Source: Pseudacidovorax sp. NFM-22
GTDB taxonomy: Bacteria; Pseudomonadota; Gammaproteobacteria; Burkholderiales; Burkholderiaceae_C
Direction of reading: 5' to 3'
Length of the DNA: 64,000 nt
Assembly: GCF_021401245.1 (NCBI RefSeq)
Contig: NZ_JACBFY010000012.1
Span: forward strand, 62,001-126,000
Shown here: piece by piece, positions 29,860-37,844 of the stretch
Position numbering within the stretch: the first letter of the stretch is position 1
Layout of the letters: every line of letters begins with the position of its first letter
The notes under the pieces: generated by a model
Told to the model about the DNA's origin: nothing
Database searches by the model: none
Seen by the model: the letters and a program-made list of their open reading frames with translations, nothing else
Translations under genes and position numbers: made by a program

Positions 29860-30621
29860 ATGAACATCGCCGCCAATGCCCGCCTGCTGGCCCTGCTGTC
29901 GGCCGCCCATGCCCTGGGCACCCTGCGCGGCGGCGCCCGCCGGCGCTTCGAGGCCATCGCGCGCGAACAGCCCGCCGTGCGCGCCAGTGCCCTGCTCTGG
30001 CGCGAGCGGCTGACGGGCTTCGTCGAACTCGCGCCTGCGGTGAACCCTCCGGCCGCGGTGTGGACACGCATCCGCAACCTGGTGGACGCCGACCTGCAGG
30101 AGGCCCGCCTGGCCCAGCAGAAGGCGGCGCCGCCGGCACCCACGTCGCCAGCGCGAACGACGACGGGCTGGTGGGGCAGTCTGGCGATATGGCGCGGCGC
30201 CTCGGCCGCTGGCCTGGCGGCCACGGTGCTGGCCGGGGCGATCGGCCTGCAGTTCTGGCAGCAGGCGCGCGAGGCGCAGCAGGTGAAGTACGTGGCGGTG
30301 CTGAACGACGACCGTTCGGCCGCATCGATGCTGGTCACCTTCGATGCGAAGCACCGTCAGCTCACGTTGCAGCGGGTGGGCGACTTCAACGTGGCGCCCG
30401 ACCGCTCGCTGCAGCTGTGGGCCTTGCCGCCGGGGCGCACGCCGCAGTCGCTGGGCGTGATCGACTCGCCGGCGGGCATGCGGCTCGTGGCCAGTCCGCA
30501 GATGCTGCAGCAGGCGCCGGCCCTGGCCATCAGCCTGGAGCCCAAGGGCGGTGTGCCGGGCGACCGCGGGCCGACGGGGCCGGTGCTGTTCCATGGCGCG
30601 CTGATCGAGAAGACGCTGTGA
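29860..30621 (+). CDS. RskA-type anti-sigma factor, single membrane helix
   Basis: 253 residues. The cytoplasmic N-terminal part (1-75) has the ALGTLRGGARRRFEAIAREQ and PPAAVWTRI pattern of anti-sigma domains without a zinc motif. A membrane helix follows (about 112-128, ASAAGLAATVLAGAIGL). The periplasmic RskA domain runs from about 150 to the end (VLNDDRSAASMLVTFD, LQLWALPPGRTPQSLG). It should hold the upstream sigma factor at the membrane until cleaved. The gene order sigma / anti-sigma with fasciclin nearby is common for this type. Confidence 0.88.
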   Translation: MNIAANARLLALLSAAHALGTLRGGARRRFEAIAREQPAVRASALLWRERLTGFVELAPAVNPPAAVWTRIRNLVDADLQEARLAQQKAAPPAPTSPARTTTGWWGSLAIWRGASAAGLAATVLAGAIGLQFWQQAREAQQVKYVAVLNDDRSAASMLVTFDAKHRQLTLQRVGDFNVAPDRSLQLWALPPGRTPQSLGVIDSPAGMRLVASPQMLQQAPALAISLEPKGGVPGDRGPTGPVLFHGALIEKTL

Positions 30622-30815
30622 GCGGGTTCGTCGCACGCCTTTGAGCGGGTTTGCTTCGAGCGGGTTTTTGCTGCGCGAAGCCTGAGGGGGCGTTGGGTGG
30701 TGCTCGTGCGGCCGCTCGATGTCCGTGCAACTCCGAGTGGTGCCCGTACGACCACCCGACGACTGCGCAATTCCGAGTGACCGCCCGCGCAGTTTCGAGT
30801 GCTGGCCGTGCGGCC

Positions 30816-31007
30816 GCTGCGCCACTAACCGGCAGAGGGCACCGGCATGCGCGCTCCCGGTGCACGCTCGCGCTGACCGGCTTGCCTCACCAGACGGGTG
30901 CTCGCTCTCCACCGACGCGCCTTGCGCACTGCACGGCGCCGCGAATGGCACCTCCGCACGCACACCGGCACCCTCTGCCTCGACGCTGCGCGCGAACCCG
31001 CAGGTGG
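30816..31007 (+). repeat. Left arm of a long inverted repeat
   Basis: About 190 bases that read, on the opposite strand, nearly the same as 31218-31410. For example GCACGCTCGCGCTGACCGG here matches its reverse complement in the right arm. Only scattered mismatches are seen. The roughly 210-base spacer contains the family B palindromic pair. Confidence 0.88.
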
Positions 31008-31029
31008 TGACGCCGCGTCTGCATGGACT

Positions 31030-31143
31030 CCCTCTCCCCTCGCGGGAGAGGGTTGGGGAGAGGGGGCGACGGCGTCAACGACCGGCAAGCTCGTGGTGAG
31101 GCACCCCCTCTCCCCCGGCCCCTCTCCCGCGAGGGGAGAGGGG
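31030..31143. repeat. Paired palindromic dispersed repeat, family B copy 3
   Basis: Left unit CCCTCTCCCCTCGCGGGAG (from 31030), inverted right unit ending GCGAGGGGAGAGGGG (31143), spacer about 37 bases. It sits in the centre of the long inverted repeat. Confidence 0.92.
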
Positions 31144-31217
31144 AGTCAAGGTTCCTGGTCCTCGGGCCGTCCAGCGCGACGCTGCGCAAGTACCAAGGCA
31201 CCCGACCCGATCCGGCT

Positions 31218-31410
31218 GTTCACGCCCAACGTCGAGGTGGAGGATGCCGGTGTGCGTGCGGAGGTGCCATTCGCGGCGCCGTGCAGTGCGGCAGGCGCGT
31301 CGATGGAGAGCGAGCACCCGTCTGGTGAGGCAAGCCGGTCAGCGCGAGCGTGCACCGGGAGCACGCATGCCGGCGTCCTCCGCCGGTTAGCGGCGCGGCC
31401 GTCGTGCCCC
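31218..31410 (-). repeat. Right arm of the long inverted repeat
   Basis: Inverted, slightly diverged copy of 30816-31007. Both arms, read in the same sense, encode similar but unsupported peptides (GAPVRAEVPF-like and EHPSGEASRSARACTGS), as expected for a duplicated non-coding or dead sequence. Confidence 0.88.
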
Positions 31411-31438
31411 ACCCACCGACGCAAGCGCAAGCCAACGC

Positions 31439-31533
31439 CTCAGCTCAGCTCAGCTCAGCTCAGCTCAGCTCAGCTCAGCTCAGCTCAGCTCAGCTCAGCT
31501 CAGCTCAGCTCAGCTCAGCTCAGCTCAGCTCAG
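31439..31533 (+). repeat. Pentanucleotide microsatellite (CTCAG)19
   Basis: Nineteen exact CTCAG units without interruption, 95 bases, ending 87 bases before the predicted -35 box and 163 bases before the fasciclin start. The unit length is not a multiple of three. Such pure tracts change copy number by slippage; here it could alter promoter-distal spacing or structure rather than a reading frame. Confidence 0.97.
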
Positions 31534-31619
31534 CCCCCACGAGCCTGCGCCAAGGAGCCGCCCTCCTACGCAAAAGAACGCACGCCGGATGCATTCCCCG
31601 ACACCCCGCGGGCCGATGC

Positions 31620-31644
31620 CATCCAGACTCTGCACAGGCCCGTA
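31620..31644 (+). promoter_or_regulatory. Predicted ECF promoter of the fasciclin gene
   Basis: CATCC (31620-31624), 16 bases, CGTA (31641-31644), 52 bases before the ATG. Identical layout to the motifs at 29100 and 29177, so the fasciclin gene probably belongs to the regulon of the neighbouring sigma factor. Confidence 0.6.
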
Positions 31645-31696
31645 TCTGAAGAGCCTGCCGCATATCCGGCGGCACAACATTCCCAAGGAGCCTCGC

Positions 31697-32263
31697 ATGA
31701 CTTTCTCGAAGAAGACCACCCGCATCCTCGCCGCCACCCTGACCGCCTTTGCGCTCGGTGGTGCCGCCATCGGCGCGTCGGCGCAGGTGACGGTGGGCGG
31801 CGCGCCCATGTACGCCACCAAGGACATCATCGACAACGCCGTCAACTCCAAGGACCACACAACGCTCGTGGCCGCCGTCAAGGCCGCCGGCCTGGTCGAC
31901 ACGCTCAAGGGCCCGGGCCCCTTCACCGTCTTCGCGCCCACCAACGCGGCCTTTGCCGCCCTGCCCGCCGGCACCGTCGACACGCTGCTCAAGCCCGAGA
32001 ACAAGGGCCAGCTCACGACCATCCTGACATACCACGTCGTGCCCGGCAAGGTCGACTCGGCGGCACTCGTGAAGATGATCGATGACGGCAAGGGCCAGGC
32101 CATGCTGAAGACCGTGGCCGGCGGCAGCCTCAAGGCCACGCGCAGCGGCAACACCGTGAAGATCACCGACGAGAAGGGCGGCTCGGCCGATGTGACCATC
32201 GCTGACGTGTACCAGTCCAACGGCGTGATCCACGTCGTCGACAAGGTCCTGCTGCCCAAGTAA
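31697..32263 (+). CDS. Secreted fasciclin (FAS1) domain protein
   Basis: 188 residues. Signal peptide KTTRILAATLTAFALGGAAI with cleavage near ASA-QVT. One FAS1 domain: HTTLVAAVKAAGLVDTLKG, then box 1 FTVFAPTNAAFAALP and box 2 ending VYQSNGVIHVVDKVLLP. FAS1 domains mediate adhesion or ligand binding in the periplasm or outside. AAGGAG ribosome site 6 bases upstream. Preceded by a predicted ECF promoter and the CTCAG tract, followed by a strong hairpin terminator. Confidence 0.93.
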   Translation: MTFSKKTTRILAATLTAFALGGAAIGASAQVTVGGAPMYATKDIIDNAVNSKDHTTLVAAVKAAGLVDTLKGPGPFTVFAPTNAAFAALPAGTVDTLLKPENKGQLTTILTYHVVPGKVDSAALVKMIDDGKGQAMLKTVAGGSLKATRSGNTVKITDEKGGSADVTIADVYQSNGVIHVVDKVLLPK

Positions 32264-32395
32264 GGAAGGTGCGGAACGGTCCGTTACCTTTGCGTGCGGA
32301 CCGTCAGGTGCCACTCAGGGCACCCCGACATACTTCGTTCTCGGCAGTCCGATCTTCTCCGACTCTTGCTTCCCCTCCACACCCGGACTGTCTTG

Positions 32396-32427
32396 GGGCC
32401 CGCTTTACGGCGGGCCCTTTTTCTTTT
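32396..32427 (+). terminator. Rho-independent terminator after the fasciclin gene
   Basis: Stem GGGCCCGC (32396-32403) and GCGGGCCC (32410-32417) with a six-base loop, followed by TTTTTCTTTT. Orientation serves the fasciclin transcript; it also separates it from the convergent dabA gene. Confidence 0.9.
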
Positions 32428-32441
32428 GTGCGTCCGTGTTT

Positions 32442-34976
32442 TCAGGCCAGCCTCTGCCACCGGCCTTCGGCAAGGCGCTGCAGGGTGGGGCCTTCGAAGC
32501 GCCACAGGTGCAGCCAGCCGTTGGCCAGCAGGTCGCGCACCACGGCATGGTCCTCAATCACTGCATCGATGGCGGCCTGCGGCGCATCGATGACCACCGT
32601 GAGCCGCAGCGGCTCGTGTACCCAGCGCTGGCCATCGTGCAGCGACTGACGCGACAGGCCGATGCGCAGGTCGCCCCCATTGCCCTCGAACACGCCCAGC
32701 GTGCCGCCCACCACGTTGTGCAGCAGCTTGTTGCCACTGCCCAGCCGCACGGGGTCGCAGGTCGACGCGTGGTACTGCCAGTTGATCCAGTGCGTGACCA
32801 GCATGGGCGCGGTCATCAGCTGGGTCAGCCACTCGCCTTGCGGGTCCTGCGTGGCGTCGTAGTCGTGCAGGAAGGCGCGCCCGCCCAGGTCCACGCCCTG
32901 GCTGCGATGGCGTGGCGCGATCACGAAGGCGGCATTGCCCGCAAGACCCCACTCCGGCCGCGTCTGCGCTCCGTCGTTGGCGCGGCGGCGCAGCTGGCGA
33001 TGCAGAACATCCGCTGGCGCCTTCGGGTCCAGGCCCAGGTGCGGCGCGCGCTCGCGGCGCACCTGGTCGGCGGCGGCCTCGAAGACCGCGTGCAGCCGGT
33101 TCCAGTGGGCGCGTGCATCGGGCGAAAGCCGGTCGAGGTCGAAGCCCTCGATCTCGTCGGTGGCGGTGTTGTGCAGCGCGGCCACGAACACCGTGGACGT
33201 GGGCACGTCGATGCCTTGCGTCGTCAGGCCTGCGCGCACCGCGGCATCGTTGAGCAGCTGCGCCAGGCTGCGCGCGTTGACCTCGCCGGTCTGGCCGCAG
33301 CAGGCACCACAGTCCAGCGCAGCCGCATGCGCGTTGTTGGCCGACTGGCTGCCATGGCCGACGAGCAGCACCAGGGGTGCGAGCCCACGCACGAGGCCCA
33401 TGGACTGCAGCACGCGCGCCGCCAGCGCCACGCGCGCCTCGTCATCCAGGCCGAGCAACTGCGGCCGGCACACCGACCGGTAGCGCGCGGGCAGGCCGTC
33501 GAGGTCGTCGCGCGCGCGGTCCTGCACGCCAGGGCGCAGCCAGCGGCCCAGCCGGCCCAGGTAACCCAGGCCCGCGGCCTCGACGAAGGAGAAGGCCGCG
33601 CCCGGCCAGCGGCTGGCGGCATGCCACTGGTCGCCCAGCGCGAAGCGATGCTGGCGCGCCTGTTCGGCCTGCCGCTGCAACTGTTGCGCTGCGGCAGCGT
33701 CGCGGACGTCGGCCGGCACCAGGACATCGCCCACCGTGACGGCGGGCGCCAGGAGCCCGGGCAGCTGCGGCCGCTGCGCGGCGGTGCCCAGCGGCGTGTA
33801 CGCGAGCGGCAGGCCGAAGAAGCCGGCCACGCCCAGGGTCTGCATGCCGGGGCAGGCGGCCTCCAGTGCGCGGCGCAGGGGCTCGCTGCGCACGTCGATG
33901 CAGAAGGCCGCCTGTACCTCGGGCGTCGGCACCGCAGGCGACGACGCACGGCCGGTCAGCGACGCCGCGAGGCCACGCTGGTAACCGGCCTCCAGGGCCA
34001 CCTGCCAGACCTCGTCCACACGCAGCGCCTGCTCGGCCTGCGCCAGCACCTCCGGCGCACGGCCCCACTCGCGCTGCACGGTCGCGAAGGCCTGCCGCGC
34101 GGCGAGGTCGTCCTTGCAATCCAGCAGCAGGGCGCCCCAGGCCAGGCGGATGGCCAGCAGCTCGCGCAGGTGCGGGTCTTCGCGGCCCGCCAGCCGGGCC
34201 TGCCAGCCCAGGTAGGCGCACCACGAGGCCCAGCCATTGACCGTGAGCAGCACCGACTCCAGGTAGTCGGCCCACACGGCCGGCGGCAGGCCCAGGCGCT
34301 CGATCACCCAGTGCTCGGCCTCGCGCGCCGTGGGCGGCAGGGCGTCGATGCTGCGGCCGATGTGCGGCAGGCCCATGAGCAGGCCGATGCCGTGGTCGTG
34401 CTGCAGCGTCTCGCGCCAGAAGGCGTAAAGGCCCTGCTTGCGCGCCGGCTGCCAGTCGGCCTGGTGCTGGTCGAACCAGGCGGCGCAGGTCTGGCTGACC
34501 TGGTGGGTGATGGCCTGCCGCCAGGTCAGCCGCGTGTGCCGCTGCGGGTCGTTGTCGAGCACATCAATCAGCAGTGGCAGCGGCTGCACCGGCAGGGGCC
34601 GCGCCAGCGCGGCCACGCAGGCCTCGGGCGTGAGTTCCGCTTCATGCAACTGCTGCAGGGCCTGCTGCAGGTCGGCGGCTGTGATGCGGCCTTCGGCCCA
34701 GGCCTGCGCCTGCCGCTCGCGCGGCGGAAAGACCTGGATGCCGGCCAGCACGGCCATGCGCGCCGCCACCCGGCGCACCGGCATGCCGATGCGCGACCAG
34801 TGCGGGTTGACGGCGATGGCACTGTCCAGCGGCCAAGCGGGCGCGATGGCCTCGCAGGCGCGGCGGCAGGCGGCGTCGATCCGGTCGGCCTGCAGGCCGT
34901 CGGGATGGGGCCACGCCGCGGCCTCGATGGGCGCCGAGGCGGAGGCCGGGCGCGTAGGGTTCAGGACATCCGTCAT
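32442..34976 (-). CDS. dabA: DabA-type inorganic-carbon transport subunit (DUF2309)
   Basis: 844 residues, full length for DUF2309/UPF0753. The beta-carbonic-anhydrase-like zinc site is recognisable: AAFCIDVRSE (Cys and Asp near residue 358), VLLVGHGSQSANN (His) and DCGACCGQTGEVNAR (Cys). DabA works with the membrane subunit DabB to turn CO2 into bicarbonate in the cytoplasm with energy coupling. ATG preceded by GGAGAACACC. Lies 34 bases after dabB. In a presumably heterotrophic host it would supply bicarbonate to carboxylases. Confidence 0.9.
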   Translation of the reverse strand: MTDVLNPTRPASASAPIEAAAWPHPDGLQADRIDAACRRACEAIAPAWPLDSAIAVNPHWSRIGMPVRRVAARMAVLAGIQVFPPRERQAQAWAEGRITAADLQQALQQLHEAELTPEACVAALARPLPVQPLPLLIDVLDNDPQRHTRLTWRQAITHQVSQTCAAWFDQHQADWQPARKQGLYAFWRETLQHDHGIGLLMGLPHIGRSIDALPPTAREAEHWVIERLGLPPAVWADYLESVLLTVNGWASWCAYLGWQARLAGREDPHLRELLAIRLAWGALLLDCKDDLAARQAFATVQREWGRAPEVLAQAEQALRVDEVWQVALEAGYQRGLAASLTGRASSPAVPTPEVQAAFCIDVRSEPLRRALEAACPGMQTLGVAGFFGLPLAYTPLGTAAQRPQLPGLLAPAVTVGDVLVPADVRDAAAAQQLQRQAEQARQHRFALGDQWHAASRWPGAAFSFVEAAGLGYLGRLGRWLRPGVQDRARDDLDGLPARYRSVCRPQLLGLDDEARVALAARVLQSMGLVRGLAPLVLLVGHGSQSANNAHAAALDCGACCGQTGEVNARSLAQLLNDAAVRAGLTTQGIDVPTSTVFVAALHNTATDEIEGFDLDRLSPDARAHWNRLHAVFEAAADQVRRERAPHLGLDPKAPADVLHRQLRRRANDGAQTRPEWGLAGNAAFVIAPRHRSQGVDLGGRAFLHDYDATQDPQGEWLTQLMTAPMLVTHWINWQYHASTCDPVRLGSGNKLLHNVVGGTLGVFEGNGGDLRIGLSRQSLHDGQRWVHEPLRLTVVIDAPQAAIDAVIEDHAVVRDLLANGWLHLWRFEGPTLQRLAEGRWQRLA

Positions 34977-35010
34977 GGTGTTCTCCGTACAGGAATGGGG
35001 TCGGGCGTAG

Positions 35011-36564
35011 TCAGGCCACAGGGGCCGACAGCCGGCCGGCCTGTGCATGGCGGCGCGCCTCGGGCGTCCAGCGGGCGGGCCACAGCCGCAGCGCGAGACG
35101 GGTGTAGACCTCGTCGACATAGAAGCCCGCATAGCTCCAGCGCCGCGCGCGTGCCAGGGCCTGGGGCCGCCATTGCAGCGTGGCCAGGCCCAGGTAGAGC
35201 AGCGCCATGCCCAGCAGCGCCACGGGGCCGGCCAGCGCCTGCGGCGCGTCCTGCAGCCCCAGCGGCAGCGCATGCATCAGGCGCGCGGCCAGGGTCAGGC
35301 CGCCGATCATCAGCAGGCCACAGAGCAGGGCCCGCACGCGGGCACCGACCGCCGCCGGCGCGGCCGGCAGCCACAGCATCGGTGCCCAGGCCAGGCCAAG
35401 CAGCGCGCTCCACCACAGCGGCCAGGCCGGGCCGCCCACGGCGGCAAGCACGACGAGCACCGTGCCGATGGCCAGCACCGGCGCCAGCAGCAGGCTGAGC
35501 GAAGTCGGCAAGGCCGGCGCATGCAGCGCCTGCCGCCGCGTGTCGCGCACCACGCCCGAGGCCGACAGGAAGGCATGCGCCTTGTAGAGCGAGTGGCCGA
35601 TCAGGTGCAGCGCCGCCAGCGTGTACAGGCCCACGGCGCATTCCAGCAGCATGAAGCCCATCTGCGCCACGGTGGACCAGGCCAGCCGCACCTTGATGCT
35701 GATGCGCGTGAGCATGACCAGGCCCGCCAGCACCGCGGTGGCCAGGCCGAAGCCCAGCAGCAGCCAGCGCGCCGGCGCCGCCGCGTCCAGCAGCGGCGCG
35801 AAGCGGATCAGCACGAAGCCGCCCAGGTTGACCACGCCCGCATGCAGCAGGGCCGACACCGGCGTGGGCGCCTCCATCACCTGGATCAGCCAGCCGTGCA
35901 CCGGCAGCAGCGCCGTGCGCAGCACCACCGCCAGCACCAGCGCCACCGCAGCCACCTGCAGGGACAGGGACAGGCCCTGCTGCGCCACATGCGCCCACAG
36001 GGCCGACAGCGACCCACTGCCCACCTCGCGCCAGGCCAGGCCCGCGGCCAGCAGCAGCAGCCCGTCGGCGGCCCGGTCGGCGATGCGCTTCTTGTGCGCA
36101 GCCAGCAGCGCGAAGGGGCGGTCCGGGTAGAAGCACAGCAGCGACTGCAGGGCGACGCCGACGGCGGCCCAGGCGGCGATCAGCACCAGCCAGTGGTCGG
36201 CCATCAGCAGCAGGTGCACCGCCGCCAGCACACCGCCCAGCGCGGCGGCATAGCGGCGCTGGCCGGCCTCGCCGTCCAGGTAACGGGCGGAGAAGCCGGC
36301 GATCACCGTGCCCAGGCCCTGCACCAGCAGCGCCAGCACCAGCCCGACCACCGTGGGCTGAAGACCGGGCAGGCCCTGCAGCCGCAACGGGCCCGCGAGC
36401 AGTGCCAGCGCCGCGGCCACGAGCGCCAGGCCGCACAGCGCCTGGAAGCCGCGCCAGCTGGCCGCCACGGCCAGCCGGCCCGACAGGGCGAGCGCCGCGG
36501 CAAGCCCCATGGCCAGGGGCGGCAGCAACGACAGCGCCGGCCCCGGGATGTGTGCGAAGTCCAT
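35011..36564 (-). CDS. dabB: DabB-type proton-conducting membrane subunit
   Basis: 517 residues with about 13-14 hydrophobic helices of the NuoL/MrpA proton-antiporter type. Key strings are ALLPVHGWLIQVMEAPTPVSALLHAG, in which the Glu-Ala-Pro-Thr-Pro-Val-Ser core is the family signature (shown here in pieces), ISIKVRLAWSTVAQMGFM and ALHLIGHSLYKAHAFL. It gives DabA its ion gradient. No other Nuo or Mrp genes are nearby. GGAGGG ribosome site before ATG at 36564. First gene of the dab operon, divergent from a LysR gene. Confidence 0.88.
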   Translation of the reverse strand: MDFAHIPGPALSLLPPLAMGLAAALALSGRLAVAASWRGFQALCGLALVAAALALLAGPLRLQGLPGLQPTVVGLVLALLVQGLGTVIAGFSARYLDGEAGQRRYAAALGGVLAAVHLLLMADHWLVLIAAWAAVGVALQSLLCFYPDRPFALLAAHKKRIADRAADGLLLLAAGLAWREVGSGSLSALWAHVAQQGLSLSLQVAAVALVLAVVLRTALLPVHGWLIQVMEAPTPVSALLHAGVVNLGGFVLIRFAPLLDAAAPARWLLLGFGLATAVLAGLVMLTRISIKVRLAWSTVAQMGFMLLECAVGLYTLAALHLIGHSLYKAHAFLSASGVVRDTRRQALHAPALPTSLSLLLAPVLAIGTVLVVLAAVGGPAWPLWWSALLGLAWAPMLWLPAAPAAVGARVRALLCGLLMIGGLTLAARLMHALPLGLQDAPQALAGPVALLGMALLYLGLATLQWRPQALARARRWSYAGFYVDEVYTRLALRLWPARWTPEARRHAQAGRLSAPVA

Positions 36565-36617
36565 CGCGAACCCTCCGAAGAAAAACTGGGCGCGATGATG
36601 CTTGGCGACTTTCGTTC

Positions 36618-36643
36618 TGTAAATTACATTGATAAGAATCAAT
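36618..36643. promoter_or_regulatory. Probable LysR binding region between dabB and lysR
   Basis: Two adjoining palindromes in a strikingly AT-rich 60-base patch: TGTAAATTACA (36618-36628) and ATTGATAAGAATCAAT (36628-36643). Both fit the T-N(9-13)-A dyad form of LysR-type boxes. They lie 20 bases from the regulator start and 54 from dabB. Confidence 0.5.
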
Positions 36644-36662
36644 CAATCTTAAAATTAGAACG

Positions 36663-37562
36663 ATGCAGCTGGAGCAGCTCAACTTCCACCACCTGTTCTA
36701 CTTCTGGCGCGTGGCCACGCTGGGCCACCTGACGCGCGCGGCCGAAGAGCTGCACACCTCGCAGTCGGCCGTGTCGGCACAGATCCGGCAGCTGGAGGAC
36801 CGGCTGGGCGAGGCGCTGTTCACCCGCGAGGGCCGGCGCCTGGTGCTGACCGACACCGGCCAGCTGGTGCTGGCCTATGCCGAGAACATCTTCGGCCTGG
36901 GCCAGGAGATGCTGGGCCGGCTCCAGGGCCGCAGCGCGGGCGTGACGCGGCTGCGCGTGGGCGCCGTGGCCACGCTGTCGCGCAACTACCAGGAGAACTG
37001 GCTGTGCCCGCTGCTGGCTGATCCGGCCGTGGTGCTGACGTTGGAGTCAGGCCTGCTCGAAGGCCTGGTCGAGCGCCTGGTGCAGCACCAGCTCGACGTG
37101 GTGCTGGCCACCGAGACGGTGCCCGCCGACCCCGACCGGCCGCTGCACTGCCGGCTGTTGGGCAGCCAGTCGATTTCATTGGTGGGCCCGGCCAGCCGCT
37201 GGCAGGGCCGGCCGCTGCGCATTCCGGAAGACCTGGACGGGCTGGAGATCGCCCTGCCCGGCCCGCGCCATGCGTTGCGCGGGCAGTTCGACGGCCTGTG
37301 CGCCTCGGCCGGCGTGACGCCGCGCCTGCGGGCCGAGGTGGACGACATGGCCATGCTGCGCCTGATCGCACGCGACAGCGGCTGGCTGACGGTGCTGCCC
37401 GAGGTGGTGGTGCAGGACGAACTGCGCAACGGCACGCTGGTGATCGTGGGCCGCTCGGAGGCGCTGCAGGAGCGCTTCTATGCCATCACGCGGCCCCACC
37501 GGCACCCCATCGAGGTGCTGGAGCGGCTGATGGTGCAGGCGCCGACGGCGGCGGCGGGCTGA
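36663..37562 (+). CDS. LysR-family regulator, likely controlling dabAB
   Basis: 299 residues. Helix-turn-helix LTRAAEELHTSQSAVSAQIRQLE (key residues Ala-Ala, Ser-Gln-Ser-Ala-Val-Ser; about 20-45) and a type-2 periplasmic-binding-like effector domain from about 90. The N-terminus LNFHHLFYFWRVAT resembles NhaR/CbbR-like LysR proteins, some of which respond to salt or carbon status. Divergent from dabB across 98 bases containing palindromic sites, the usual arrangement for LysR control of the neighbour. Effector unknown. Confidence 0.88.
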   Translation: MQLEQLNFHHLFYFWRVATLGHLTRAAEELHTSQSAVSAQIRQLEDRLGEALFTREGRRLVLTDTGQLVLAYAENIFGLGQEMLGRLQGRSAGVTRLRVGAVATLSRNYQENWLCPLLADPAVVLTLESGLLEGLVERLVQHQLDVVLATETVPADPDRPLHCRLLGSQSISLVGPASRWQGRPLRIPEDLDGLEIALPGPRHALRGQFDGLCASAGVTPRLRAEVDDMAMLRLIARDSGWLTVLPEVVVQDELRNGTLVIVGRSEALQERFYAITRPHRHPIEVLERLMVQAPTAAAG

Positions 37563-37579
37563 ACCAGCGCCGGGCCGGC

Positions 37580-37761
37580 AGCGCAATCCGTTCGCACTGA
37601 ATGGCGCAGCCCGTTCGTCCTGAGTCGCTCAATCCGTTCGCCCTGAGCCGCCCAATCCGCTCGTCCCGAGCCGCCCAATCCGTTCGCCCTGAGCCTGTCG
37701 AAGGGCGAACAGCGCGCAGAAGGAAGTGCGCCCCGGCTTCGACAGGCTCAGCCCGAACGGC
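37580..37761. repeat. Array of dispersed repeat family A
   Basis: At least five head-to-tail degenerate units of about 24 bases around CAATCCGTTCGCCCTGAG (near 37584, 37608, 37630, 37652, 37676). The last one is complete and palindromic (GTTCGCCCT at 37682 with AGGGCGAAC at 37702), followed by one inverted unit CTTCGACAGGCTCAGCCCG at 37738. Lies in the gap after the LysR gene. Confidence 0.85.
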
Positions 37762-37793
37762 TCTTGGTGCGCTGAGCCGCGCTCGCGACGCGC

Positions 37794-37835
37794 GACGCAT
37801 GACGCATGACGCGTGACGCGTGATGCGTGATGCGA
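37794..37835. repeat. Six tandem heptamers
   Basis: GACGCAT, GACGCAT, GACGCGT, GACGCGT, GATGCGT, GATGCGA in direct succession, just before the end of the small orphan gene. Consecutive pairs are identical, suggesting stepwise duplication. Confidence 0.85.
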
Positions 37836-37844
37836 GACCCGGCG

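Larger units (their letters stand above)
30622..31696. other. Repeat-rich non-coding stretch between anti-sigma and fasciclin genes
   Basis: No frame here has a plausible start, ribosome site or family similarity. It holds three GAGCGGGTT copies (30620-30667), degenerate units around TTCCGAGTG/CTCCGAGTG/TTTCGAGTG (30730-30800), a long inverted repeat, a family B palindromic pair, the CTCAG microsatellite and the fasciclin promoter, each listed separately. Confidence 0.7.

Noticed and set aside
30653-30681. Terminator after the anti-sigma gene (GCTTCG ... CGAAGC)
   Set aside because: The stem is only six pairs with a long loop, and the T-run lies inside the loop, not after the stem.
31439-31533. 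CRISPR-like array
   Set aside because: Units are only 5 bases with no spacers, and no cas gene is in the window.
30898-32085. Open frame running through the CTCAG repeat into the fasciclin gene
   Set aside because: It is out of frame with fasciclin, made of repeat-derived residues (QLSSA units), and has no ribosome site. The tract therefore looks regulatory or neutral, not a coding phase switch.
37580-37761. Possible CRISPR array from about 24-base spaced repeats
   Set aside because: Units are degenerate, directly adjacent without unique spacers, and match a dispersed genomic repeat.
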